A DNA stretch of 40,042 nucleotides from Bacteroidota bacterium (GTDB lineage Bacteria; Bacteroidota; Bacteroidia; Chitinophagales; Saprospiraceae): the NCBI GenBank assembly GCA_017857395.1, contig JAFMDF010000055.1, positions 1 to 40,042 on the forward strand, given 5' to 3'. Position 1 is the stretch's first letter. Every line of letters begins with the position of its first letter. A model generated the notes under the pieces. That model was not told the DNA's origin. It saw only the letters and a program-made list of their open reading frames with translations, and did not search any database. This document shows positions 16,377 to 24,421 of this stretch, one piece after another. The translations under genes were made by a program, and so were the position numbers.

Positions 16377-17406
16377 CAATCTTCTTAACCCGTTCCTTCA
16401 ATAACCCAATAATCTCTTCTTTAGAACTATAGGTATCCCCAATATTCACTACATAACCAGCCAAAGTTCCATAAGCCTTCACCATCAATAATGCCCAGAT
16501 AGCGAAGTAATCAATCCCTTCAAAAACAATAGATTTATGAGCTATGTATTTATCAATATTCTTTTGGAAATCTTTGGGCATATCCGTCCAATGCATGTGT
16601 GGTTTTAGATGGTGGCCAATGTGATACCCATCATTAAAACACTTTTTATTATAGACGGTATTGATACAAGTAATACTATTTAAATAGCTATTTTCTGGTT
16701 GGCTCGCATCAATAAAAGCATGTTGTGCCCAGTTGCCAGACATCATGGCAAAACGGACGATAACGGTTGGTAAAATAAACACCAAAAGAGTTGCCTGCCA
16801 ATTAAAATAAAGCATGATTGCCCATACTGCTAGGAAAACTAATTCCCCAACCATTGCTTGCTTCATGAACTTCTTTTTATTGGTATCTCGGTGATACATC
16901 ACCAATTGGATGACGCCTAAAAAAAGAAAATGAAGGAAATAATGTAAAAAATGCAAGATATTATCTCTTTGGTATTTCATGGTCGAACTTAAATCTGGTT
17001 CTAAGTTCGCTTCTGCGTGGTGCATACCAATATGATGGGCAAAATAGGTATCTGGCGATTGCCCCATAAAAGGACATAGCACCCAAGGAATTAAGCGATT
17101 GCCCCATTTGTATTCCCTTTTGAAAAGCGGTCGGTGACTTGTATTATGCAGCATTAAAGTAAATGGTCCTGTATAAATTAATAGGCCAACACCATAAGCA
17201 ACAGCTAGACTCCACCAAAGCGTACTACCTGCTTCAATCGTAAATAACACAATTGCTGTTGTAATGAACAGCAACGACAGTTTTATCATCAAATAGATAA
17301 AAGGCAAATCTCGTTCGTCTTTCAAATAGTTCATGAAAAATTGGTCTGAACTACTCCATTCTTTTTTAACAAATACAGGGTCTGCTATGGTACTTAATGT
17401 TCGCAT
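16372..17406 (-). CDS. Membrane fatty acid desaturase
   Basis: The 344-residue protein has the three di-iron histidine boxes: HNTSH (87-91), HIGMHH (125-130) and HIGHH (262-266), plus H229 in GNWAQHAF. Hydrophobic segments lie at about 38-55, 62-82, 150-170, 188-200 and 205-220, typical for the family. It puts a double bond in lipid acyl chains at the inner membrane, probably to adjust fluidity. Which carbon is attacked cannot be told. The 5' side is a spacer rich in GGTCAGA words. Confidence 0.9.
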   Translation of the reverse strand: MRTLSTIADPVFVKKEWSSSDQFFMNYLKDERDLPFIYLMIKLSLLFITTAIVLFTIEAGSTLWWSLAVAYGVGLLIYTGPFTLMLHNTSHRPLFKREYKWGNRLIPWVLCPFMGQSPDTYFAHHIGMHHAEANLEPDLSSTMKYQRDNILHFLHYFLHFLFLGVIQLVMYHRDTNKKKFMKQAMVGELVFLAVWAIMLYFNWQATLLVFILPTVIVRFAMMSGNWAQHAFIDASQPENSYLNSITCINTVYNKKCFNDGYHIGHHLKPHMHWTDMPKDFQKNIDKYIAHKSIVFEGIDYFAIWALLMVKAYGTLAGYVVNIGDTYSSKEEIIGLLKERVKKIG

Positions 17407-17416
17407 AATATTTTTT

Positions 17417-17533
17417 TAGAGGTCAGAAGTCAGACCATAAATTAAAATTTATTGTCAGAGGTCAGATTTATGCTTGTTAGAATCTGACAGCGTAGCGGTC
17501 TGACAACAAAGTGGTCTGACCTCTGACTTCTCA
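17417..17533. repeat. GGTCAGA word repeats with inverted copy
   Basis: GAGGTCAGAAGTCAGACC (17417 on) and GTCAGAGGTCAGA (about 17453) are matched on the other side by GGTCTGACCTCTGACTTC (17511 on) and GTCTGACAAC. The whole spacer could fold into a long hairpin between purH and the desaturase gene. Confidence 0.6.
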
Positions 17534-17535
17534 TC

Positions 17536-19062
17536 TTAATGTTTAAAATGCCGAGTTCCAGTCATCACCATCGACATATTATTCGCATCGCAATAAGCAA
17601 TGCTGTCTTTATCTCTGATTGAACCGCCTGGCTGAATAACGGCAGTAATTCCTTCTTTATGGGCGATTTCTACACAGTCAGGAAAAGGGAAGAAAGCATC
17701 GGATGCCATAACTGCCCCTTTCAAATCAAAACCAAACGCTTTTGCCTTTACAATTGCTTGTTTTAAGGCATCTACTCTCGAAGGTTGTCCACAGCCCATT
17801 CCAATTAATTGCTTGTTTTTCACTAGTGCAATGCCATTAGATTTAAGGTGTTTGACACTCGTTGAAGCAAATAATAAGTCTTCTATTTCAGAAGCCGTTG
17901 GTGCTTTGGTCGTTGCTTGTGTTAAATCAGTTGGCGTTTCTGCTTTTAAATCCATGTCTTGCTCCACTACCCCATTTAACAGACTTCGGAAACTACGTTT
18001 ATTGACGTAAAAATCTTTAATCTTTAATAAGATTCGCTTTTTCTTTTTTGCTAATAAATCAAAAGCATCAGAATCAAAATCTGGTGCAATTAACACTTCA
18101 TAAAAAAGTTTGTTTATCTCTTTTGCTGTCTGTAAATCAACGGATTTATTACAAATAAAAATACCACCAAAAGCAGAAACATTATCACAAGCTAAAGCGG
18201 CTGTCCAAGCATTATATAAGGTATCGCTAGAGGCTAAACCACAAGTATTGGTATGCTTTAATATCGCAAAAGTGGGTGCTGCATCTTTAAATTCTCGCAT
18301 GATTTGCACCGCTGCATCAATATCTACCAAGTTATTATACGAAATGGCTTTACCGCCTAATCTTACAAAGATTTCATCAAACTCCCCGAAGAATACGCCT
18401 TCTTGGTGTGGGTTTTCGCCATAGCGTAAAATATCAGAACGGTGAATACTGTATTTGAAAGACAAGTCTGCCGTCCCTTCGTTGAAGTAGTTAAAAATAG
18501 CTACATCATAATTGGATGATACTTTGAAGGCTCGTCTTGCCAATTCTTTCCGCTCTGCCTCGTCCGTAAAGCCTTGCTTTTGTACCAATAATTCTTGAAT
18601 CATTCCGTATTCCTCTCTAGAAGGAACAACGACCACATCTTTAAAATTTTTGGCGGCTGCACGAATCAACGAAATACCTCCAATATCAATCTTTTCAATA
18701 ATCGCAGCTTCATCATCTGTACTAGCCACGGTTTCCTCAAAAGGATATAAATCAACAATCACTAAATCAATTTCTGGAATGTCATATTCCTTTAACTGAT
18801 TTAAGTGTGACTCCTCTCTTCTCGCCAATAAACCACCAAATACTTTAGGATGTAAGGTTTTGACCCGTCCATCTAAAATAGACGGATAAGAGGTCACACT
18901 TTCTACGGAAGTAACGGGTAACCCCAAGCCTTCAATAAATTTTTGCGTGCCACCTGTAGAGTACATTTTTACGCCTAATTTATGGAGTTCTTGTGCTATT
19001 GGTGCTAAACCATCTTTGGAAAATACCGAAATAAGTGCAGAGTTGATTTTTTTAACTGCCAT
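17536..19062 (-). CDS. purH: Bifunctional AICAR transformylase / IMP cyclohydrolase
   Basis: It catalyses the last two steps of purine synthesis (AICAR to FAICAR to IMP). The 508-residue length is normal. The N-terminal cyclohydrolase domain (about 1-190) has ALISVFSKDGL, MYSTGGTQKFIEGLG and HPKVFGGLLARR. The transformylase domain holds the catalytic KH in ILKHTNTCGLAS and the C-terminal segment ending MVMTGTRHFKH. The ATG at 19062 is preceded on the minus strand by a good promoter (19205-19235). No riboswitch of the usual purine form was recognised in its leader. Confidence 0.96.
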   Translation of the reverse strand: MAVKKINSALISVFSKDGLAPIAQELHKLGVKMYSTGGTQKFIEGLGLPVTSVESVTSYPSILDGRVKTLHPKVFGGLLARREESHLNQLKEYDIPEIDLVIVDLYPFEETVASTDDEAAIIEKIDIGGISLIRAAAKNFKDVVVVPSREEYGMIQELLVQKQGFTDEAERKELARRAFKVSSNYDVAIFNYFNEGTADLSFKYSIHRSDILRYGENPHQEGVFFGEFDEIFVRLGGKAISYNNLVDIDAAVQIMREFKDAAPTFAILKHTNTCGLASSDTLYNAWTAALACDNVSAFGGIFICNKSVDLQTAKEINKLFYEVLIAPDFDSDAFDLLAKKKKRILLKIKDFYVNKRSFRSLLNGVVEQDMDLKAETPTDLTQATTKAPTASEIEDLLFASTSVKHLKSNGIALVKNKQLIGMGCGQPSRVDALKQAIVKAKAFGFDLKGAVMASDAFFPFPDCVEIAHKEGITAVIQPGGSIRDKDSIAYCDANNMSMVMTGTRHFKH

Positions 19063-19070
19063 GTCGTTTA

Positions 19071-19100
19071 GTGATGAGTTATGAATGATGAGTTATGAAT
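19071..19100. repeat. Iterated ATGATGAGTTAT leader repeat, purH copy
   Basis: GTGATGAGTTATGAAT then GATGAGTTATGAAT. It aligns with the block at 4447-4476 (about 29 of 33 bases) and, like it, begins 9 bases from an ATG on the minus strand. Confidence 0.65.
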
Positions 19101-19204
19101 CTGTGTAAATCGAATGGACTCCATCATTCGGTGCTAAATGTTTTTAATTATTATGGAGGTTAGGGGAGAATGTCTTTATAATCGACAATCATTTTTTAAA
19201 AGCG

Positions 19205-19235
19205 CAAAAGTACGGAGAAAGCGAGGTTTTACAAA
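19205..19235 (-). promoter_or_regulatory. Promoter for purH
   Basis: Read on the minus strand: TTTG (19232-19235), 19 bases, TACTTTTG (19205-19212), an exact match to the Bacteroidota consensus. The leader would be about 135 bases and include the iterated repeat. Confidence 0.75.
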
Positions 19236-19368
19236 ATATGAAGGTAAGGACTGTGTAAAAATAGTGGATTGTTTATAGTCAATTGAAAAAATTGATAATA
19301 AAGGAGTCATTTGAAAATGGATAAGTACTAGTTCTAATGAATAATAAAGTAAATTATTTTACAGCTAC

Positions 19369-19380
19369 AGGGTCACTTTT
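19369..19380 (+). promoter_or_regulatory. AGGGTCAC-TTTT motif, candidate ECF promoter, copy 1
   Basis: AGGGTCACTTTT lies 126 bases before the sigma gene at 19495. The same core, AGGGTCACCTTTT, lies 127 bases before the lipoprotein gene at 22931. GGGTCAC was found nowhere else on the plus strand of the window. The shared position suggests a promoter or operator used by the sigma factor of this locus. Confidence 0.5.
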
Positions 19381-19494
19381 AATGAAAATCGTTATTAAAG
19401 GGAGAAGAGAAAGATGATTCCTTCAAATGTATCTATTTCTGACAAAAGCATCTAAACTCATTTTTACCTAACTTTAAGCCAAAATTAGAGAAAA

Positions 19495-20070
19495 ATGAGT
19501 GATATAAATTTGAATGATGCCATTGTCGAACGCCTTAAAAAAGGAGAGCAATCAGTCATTCGACAATTATACAGATTAGCTTATCCTGAATGTGCTAGTT
19601 TTATTAAAAATAATAATGGAACAGGCAATGATGCAGAAGATTTCTTTCAGGAAGCATTGGTCGTTATGTATAAAAATGTCAATAAGCCAGCTTTTGAATT
19701 AAAGAGTCATATCAAAACTTATTTGTATGCGATTACGAGAAATCTATGGCTCACAGAATTGCGAAAAAGGTCTAAAAGTGGACTAAAATTAGTGATGGAT
19801 GATAAGGATACCGATTATGTGCTTTATCAAGAAGATACTTTAGTAGAAAAACAAGAAGCCGAACAAAAGCATGAATTAATCAGCGAGATGCTATTACAAG
19901 TAAAAGGAGGATGTAAAGGTATTTTGATTGATTTTTACTATAAAAAATTGTCGCTCAGAGACATCGCTGCTAAATATGATTTCACCGAGCAATATGCAAA
20001 AAAAAGACGCTATAAATGTATGGAGGCGTTTAAGAAACAAGTGAGAACGCAGTATGCAGAAATGCAGTAA
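19495..20070 (+). CDS. ECF RNA polymerase sigma factor, locus 2 (protease locus)
   Basis: The 191-residue protein has sigma-2 (about 15-90; AEDFFQEALVVMYKN and IKTYLYAITRNLWLTELRKR) and sigma-4 (about 130-185; LIDFYYKKLSLRDIAAKYDF then AKKRRYKCMEAF). The AGGGTCAC motif upstream may be its own target site, giving autoregulation. It is followed on the same strand by an anti-sigma-like TM protein (20130) and an exported peptidase (20969), with short gaps (59 and 8 bases), so these three probably form one operon. It would switch on this locus in response to an envelope signal; this is inference. Confidence 0.92.
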   Translation: MSDINLNDAIVERLKKGEQSVIRQLYRLAYPECASFIKNNNGTGNDAEDFFQEALVVMYKNVNKPAFELKSHIKTYLYAITRNLWLTELRKRSKSGLKLVMDDKDTDYVLYQEDTLVEKQEAEQKHELISEMLLQVKGGCKGILIDFYYKKLSLRDIAAKYDFTEQYAKKRRYKCMEAFKKQVRTQYAEMQ

Positions 20071-20129
20071 ATCAGTTGGCAATTTTATCTTTGAACTTCT
20101 AAACCCTTGTACCTTTAAACCTTTCAATT

Positions 20130-20960
20130 ATGGAAAAAAATTACAATATAGACGATATAGAAAGTTTCCTCAATCAGGAAATGGATGCAGCAGAATTAGC
20201 TGCTTTTGAAAAAGAAATGACCAATAATGAAACGTTGAAGACGGAAGTGGATTTCCATGACGATGTGGTAAAAGGTATCAAAAATGCTGGCCCAATGGCA
20301 TTTAAAGACCTCGTTGCAGGCGTGCATTCTGAAATGAAAGGAGAAGGTTTTTTTGAAGAAAGGGTAACAGATAAGGTCGAAGAACAAACCGCTAAAAAAG
20401 AAGCTACTGTCCGAAGTATTTCTATGTTTAGAAAATTAGCAATTGCTGCTTCCTTTGCCTTATTATTAACGGCTGGTTGGTTTATGTTCTCTCAACAAAG
20501 TACACCAGAACAGCTTTTTGCAGATAATTTCCAAATCCACCAAGACGTTTTGTCTTTGGAAATAGAAGATAGATTAGCAGAAACTGGTTTTGGAACGAAT
20601 AAGGAAGCCTTAAATAATTTACAACAAGGAATTAATGAATATACAGCTGGGAATTATCAGCAAGCTATTAATCAATTTTCTACTTTCCAAAGTGCTGCTG
20701 GGGAAGATGTTTTAGTTGATTATGCGCATTTTTATAAAGCAATTGCTTTAATAAAAACTAAGGATATATCGAAGGCTCAGGAAATACTTGAAAAACTGGC
20801 AATGAAACCATCTTTTCCGTTGATAGATGATGCAAACTGGTATTTGGCATTAATTTATTTGAAACAGGACAATAAACGAGGCGCTACTTTTATACTAAGA
20901 TCGCTCAGTCTATCAGATACCTATAAAGAACGAGCAACAAATTTATTAGACAATTTTTAA
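20130..20960 (+). CDS. Single-pass anti-sigma-like protein with C-terminal TPRs
   Basis: The 276-residue protein starts with a short acidic helical domain (IESFLNQEMDAAELAAFEKE, about 10-50) that resembles the N-terminal part of Bacteroidota anti-sigma proteins, although without the zinc-finger cysteines. One membrane segment follows (102-121, RKLAIAASFALLLTAGWFMF). The C-terminal part (about 155-276) has TPR-like helix pairs (GINEYTAGNYQQAINQFS and YLALIYLKQDNKRGATF), placed in the periplasm by the predicted topology. I read it as a membrane tether that holds the sigma factor and senses something outside the membrane. The fit is by context and shape; no known Pfam family was identified with certainty. 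Confidence 0.72.
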   Translation: MEKNYNIDDIESFLNQEMDAAELAAFEKEMTNNETLKTEVDFHDDVVKGIKNAGPMAFKDLVAGVHSEMKGEGFFEERVTDKVEEQTAKKEATVRSISMFRKLAIAASFALLLTAGWFMFSQQSTPEQLFADNFQIHQDVLSLEIEDRLAETGFGTNKEALNNLQQGINEYTAGNYQQAINQFSTFQSAAGEDVLVDYAHFYKAIALIKTKDISKAQEILEKLAMKPSFPLIDDANWYLALIYLKQDNKRGATFILRSLSLSDTYKERATNLLDNF

Positions 20961-20968
20961 AATAAATC

Positions 20969-22528
20969 ATGCACCAACAATCTCCTAAATATTTCGTCTT
21001 TTTGTCATTATTGTTATTGATGTTGACACAAAATATCATTGCCGCACCAGCTACGCCAATGATGAACGAAGTATATGCCCAATTAAAAAAGGCAATTGGT
21101 GATACTAAAAGGACTTGGCCGACCTTAGAAATTCGTCCTGGTGCGAGTAGCGTTTTAGCCTATAATAAACGAAAGAATATCATTTTTGTGGATGAAAAAG
21201 CCTTGACTGTTTGCCAATCTTTTGGCACAACTCAAAAAGATGCATTTGCCTTTCTATTAGCACATGAAATGACTCATTTTTATCAAGAGCACCATTGGCA
21301 AGAAGCAGGTTTTGCTACTAGTTTTTTAAGTAATAAAAACAGCTTTGAAAAACATGTAGTAGATGAAAAAGAAGCAGATTTATTCGGTGCTTTTGTTACG
21401 CATTTGGCAGGCTACCAATCTATTAAAATAGTACCTGCAATTTTTGATAAAGTCTATGCTGCTTATGGTTTGACGGAACAATTACAAGATTATCCTAGTT
21501 TGCCACAAAGGAAAGAAACTGCCTTGGAAGTTTGCGGAAAAGTTAAGGAATTAATACAAGTTTTTGAAACGGCTAATCATTTGACCGCTATTGGAGAATA
21601 TACTTCCGCAGCGGCCACTTATGAATATGTCTTGCAATTTGTTAAGTACAAAGAATTGTATAATAATATTGGTGCTAGTTTAGTCGCCGCAGCTGCTTTA
21701 CAACCTGAATATGGGGATTTGGCGTTTCATTATCCGATTGAATTGGATTTAAATATTCCTTTACGAGAAGGCGCAGCAGCAGAAAAAAGTGATTTGCTAA
21801 AAAAAGCGATTGAGTATTTGACGGTTGCTTCTAATATGGATAATCAGCATTATCGAACCTTTATTAATTTGGCTTGTGCCTATACACTTAATAAAGAATA
21901 TGAGAAAACAGGAGCACTAATCAACCAACTATATTTAATCGTCAAAAAGAAAAAACAGGTTGCGGAGCTTTCTATTATACAAGGTATCATTAATGCGCAA
22001 TTAGATAAACCAACCGAAGCTATTCGACTTTTTGAAGAAGCAAAAGGCTTAAGTGATGCAGGGAGTATTCAACAATTGGTCGAATATAATAGATTTTTAG
22101 TGCAAAATAATGCGCCCAAACCAAATACCTTATCTGCAAAAATAGTACTCCGTCACGAAAGTATTAAAACTGATGGCATTGACTTAACCTATCAAAATGA
22201 CTTCCCTTTTAAAGAAATTATTATTCAAGATAATTTTTCTTACGAGGAAAAGGTACTAGGTTTATATCCAACAGAAAATGCTCATTTGACACATATCACC
22301 ACTTCCGATAAAACGATTGCTATTTTAACCACGGCTAATCAGTCAACCACCAAAGGTATCAATATCGGTTCCACTTATCAGCAAATAAAAAAAGCTTATC
22401 CTACCAATACGTTCAAAATTATCAACCATTCCAGTGGTTATTACTTAGTCCTGCCTACTTATAAATTACTCTTTAATATGACTGCCCAAAACCAGGTTAG
22501 TCAATGGGGCGTTTATGAGGTTTATTAA
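20969..22528 (+). CDS. Exported M48-like zinc metallopeptidase with TPRs
   Basis: The 519-residue protein has a signal peptide (about 1-25, hydrophobic FVFLSLLLLML). The zinc site reads FLLAHEMTHFY with H99-E100-x-x-H103, and the third ligand lies in DEKEADLFGAF (E133, the E-x-x-A-D motif of M48 peptidases). Residues about 195-370 carry TPR-like repeats (ANHLTAIGEYTSAAATYEY, HYRTFINLACAYTLNKEYEK). The last 150 residues are of unknown, beta-rich type. It should cut proteins in the periplasm or outer envelope. It lies 8 bases after the anti-sigma-like gene, so it could act in signal release or be part of the response. Confidence 0.8.
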   Translation: MHQQSPKYFVFLSLLLLMLTQNIIAAPATPMMNEVYAQLKKAIGDTKRTWPTLEIRPGASSVLAYNKRKNIIFVDEKALTVCQSFGTTQKDAFAFLLAHEMTHFYQEHHWQEAGFATSFLSNKNSFEKHVVDEKEADLFGAFVTHLAGYQSIKIVPAIFDKVYAAYGLTEQLQDYPSLPQRKETALEVCGKVKELIQVFETANHLTAIGEYTSAAATYEYVLQFVKYKELYNNIGASLVAAAALQPEYGDLAFHYPIELDLNIPLREGAAAEKSDLLKKAIEYLTVASNMDNQHYRTFINLACAYTLNKEYEKTGALINQLYLIVKKKKQVAELSIIQGIINAQLDKPTEAIRLFEEAKGLSDAGSIQQLVEYNRFLVQNNAPKPNTLSAKIVLRHESIKTDGIDLTYQNDFPFKEIIIQDNFSYEEKVLGLYPTENAHLTHITTSDKTIAILTTANQSTTKGINIGSTYQQIKKAYPTNTFKIINHSSGYYLVLPTYKLLFNMTAQNQVSQWGVYEVY

Positions 22529-22570
22529 AAATCCAAGTTAGGTTCTAATTTAATACACTTGCCTGTTTTT

Positions 22571-22669
22571 CTCCGTGCACTTCTGTGAACACTCTGAGTA
22601 ACTCTGTGGAATAACTCAGGCATAGCTATTTCACAGAGTTACTCAGAGTGTTCACAGAGGTACACGGAG
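22571..22669. repeat. Long imperfect hairpin, 43-bp arms
   Basis: Arms 22571-22613 and 22627-22669 are inverse complements at 40 of 43 positions, around a 13-base loop. The arms are built from the word ACTCTGTG/ACTCTGAG. No T tract follows, so it is not a normal terminator. It lies right after the peptidase gene. Confidence 0.85.
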
Positions 22670-22803
22670 GTAATACTCGTGGGTATATTTTATAATACAA
22701 ATTATTTTACCAATTTTAAATGAATCATAAAAGTCTATTAATCAAATATTTAAGTCTGAATAGTCAACCTTTTTCAAAAAAATAAAAAAAACTTTTCCAA
22801 AAT

Positions 22804-22816
22804 AGGGTCACCTTTT
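22804..22816 (+). promoter_or_regulatory. AGGGTCAC-TTTT motif, candidate ECF promoter, copy 2
   Basis: AGGGTCACCTTTT lies 127 bases before the lipoprotein ATG at 22931; the sigma gene has the same core 126 bases before its ATG. No TAnnTTTG box is found between the motif and the gene. Confidence 0.5.
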
Positions 22817-22930
22817 CCAATAGCTGCGATTAAAGGATGAGAATGCGCAGCATTTGAACCGCAAAGCGGAAGGGCTGCAAATACTTAATCATTATTTAAA
22901 AATTTCCTTAAAACTTAAAAAATATACATT

Positions 22931-24139
22931 ATGAGTAACTTAAAATTAAACATCGCAGCAATCATCTTCGCTATCTTCGCTTTAACTTCTTGCCAAAAAG
23001 AGACGATGAGTGAATTAAATCCAACAACCGAAACAACGACTCAGCGAAATATTCCTACGGAAGGCATTCACATTTATAATGCAGCGGCAAAAACTTCCGC
23101 TACTACTCGAACTAGGAGAAATCAGGCTACTTCTAGAGAAAGAAATTTCACAATGATTTCCGCAGATGCAGGCCCAATTTTTGACGATACTCATGGCGAA
23201 GGTAATTTCATTGACAAAACTTGGGGAGCTTGCTTAGCAGATTATGCTTGGGACTTTAAAGGAGAAGATAATGTGTATATTTTTGAAGTAAAAAATCAAC
23301 CAGAAGCCTTGGTTACCCACCATGTAACGATTAGCGACTTAACTGACGATGTAGATTTATTTGTTTATACGTTGGATGAAAACAGTGTCATCAGAGATTG
23401 TAAAGCAATTAGTATGAATGGCGGCACAACCGCAGAATCTGTAGACATGCAAGGTTTAGAAGCAGGTTTTTATATCATTGTGGTCGATGGATGGACAGCA
23501 GGGGTGACTTCTTCTTACAACATGGAATTTTATACAAGTGCAGTTAGCGCTAATCCACCGAGTGCTTTTGAAATTAATGGCATCAGACGAGTCAATTGTT
23601 TTGGCAATGTAACCGCAGAAAATTTAGTAGATAATTTATGGAAGATTACAACATATGGAAATGGTTATGTGACAATAGATACTTATGTAGAGTTGGGCAG
23701 AGATGAATGGTCTATTTATTTGGAAGGAACTAATCAAGAAACTACGGCACAAATTGATTTTTACCAAAATTTATTAACGGTTAATTACGGTAATACAGGC
23801 GGTATTTCGGCAACAGAAATTTTAGACTACCAATATGTAACGGATTTTATCAGTAGCATTTTATTTGGTAACGAGCAAGTTAATCTTACAAAAATTAATG
23901 ATACAGATTGGTTATATGATTCAGGTATCCCACACTTTGGTACTATTTTATTAAAAGAAATAAACAAAGATGGAACAACGATTGAATTAGCGATTCCTGA
24001 ATTTGGAGCGAATACAATGGGCTTAGAAAAGATGACGTTAAATCTTGCGAAAAAAGAAGCGACTATGACGTTTGAAGGTGGTGGCGAAGGATTGAATATT
24101 ATCTCTGAAGTACAATATTATCAACTTAGTAACGGATAA
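22931..24139 (+). CDS. Lipoprotein with PPC-like domain
   Basis: The 402-residue protein has a lipoprotein signal (MSNLKLNIAAIIFAIFALTSC, lipobox cysteine at 21), so it is membrane-attached. Residues about 110-200 look like a bacterial pre-peptidase C-terminal (PPC) domain (ISDLTDDVDLFVYTLDEN and EAGFYIIVVDGWTAGVTSSY). The second half (about 205-400) is beta-rich and of unknown family. PPC domains usually accompany secreted proteases. It would be exposed on the envelope. The AGGGTCAC motif before it links it to the sigma factor at 19495. Confidence 0.75.
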   Translation: MSNLKLNIAAIIFAIFALTSCQKETMSELNPTTETTTQRNIPTEGIHIYNAAAKTSATTRTRRNQATSRERNFTMISADAGPIFDDTHGEGNFIDKTWGACLADYAWDFKGEDNVYIFEVKNQPEALVTHHVTISDLTDDVDLFVYTLDENSVIRDCKAISMNGGTTAESVDMQGLEAGFYIIVVDGWTAGVTSSYNMEFYTSAVSANPPSAFEINGIRRVNCFGNVTAENLVDNLWKITTYGNGYVTIDTYVELGRDEWSIYLEGTNQETTAQIDFYQNLLTVNYGNTGGISATEILDYQYVTDFISSILFGNEQVNLTKINDTDWLYDSGIPHFGTILLKEINKDGTTIELAIPEFGANTMGLEKMTLNLAKKEATMTFEGGGEGLNIISEVQYYQLSNG

Positions 24140-24227
24140 AATAACCTAAAGAATTGGGATTTGATTTCCTCACAGATTTAAGAATCCCATGGATAATAAA
24201 TGTTTAAATCATCCAAAAAATTAAAAC

Positions 24228-24266
24228 CAAAGTAGGGAGACATGAAAATGTCTCCCTTTTACTTTG
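24228..24266 (+). terminator. Terminator after the PPC lipoprotein gene
   Basis: GGGAGACAT and ATGTCTCCC form a perfect 9-bp stem closed by a GAAA loop (24235-24256), followed by TTTT. An outer 7-bp stem (CAAAGTA / TACTTTG) is separated by a 3-base bulge. It stands 96 bases after the stop codon. Confidence 0.8.
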
Positions 24267-24421
24267 AGTATTGAATCAATGGTCTGGAAATCTAAATTCA
24301 CTTGATTTTTAAAGTTTTTGTATCCTAAAAGTATTAACTTGCAAGTAAATTGCAATCCGCCCTCCCTACTTTGTAGTACTAATAGCATACAACAAAATAA
24401 GCGCTCCAAACAAACACAATT

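Larger units (their letters stand above)
19063..19494. other. 432-bp divergent spacer between purH and the ECF sigma gene
   Basis: It holds the leader repeat (19071-19100), the purH promoter (19205-19235) and the AGGGTCAC motif (19369-19380) that may drive the sigma gene. I see no gene in it. Between the motif and the start codon the sequence is AT-rich without a TAnnTTTG box. Confidence 0.6.
22529..22930. other. 402-bp spacer before the lipoprotein gene
   Basis: It holds the long hairpin at 22571-22669, an A-rich stretch, the AGGGTCAC motif at 22804, and a leader that can form a small stem (GCTGCG at 22823 with CGCAGC near 22846). No gene is seen. Confidence 0.55.
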
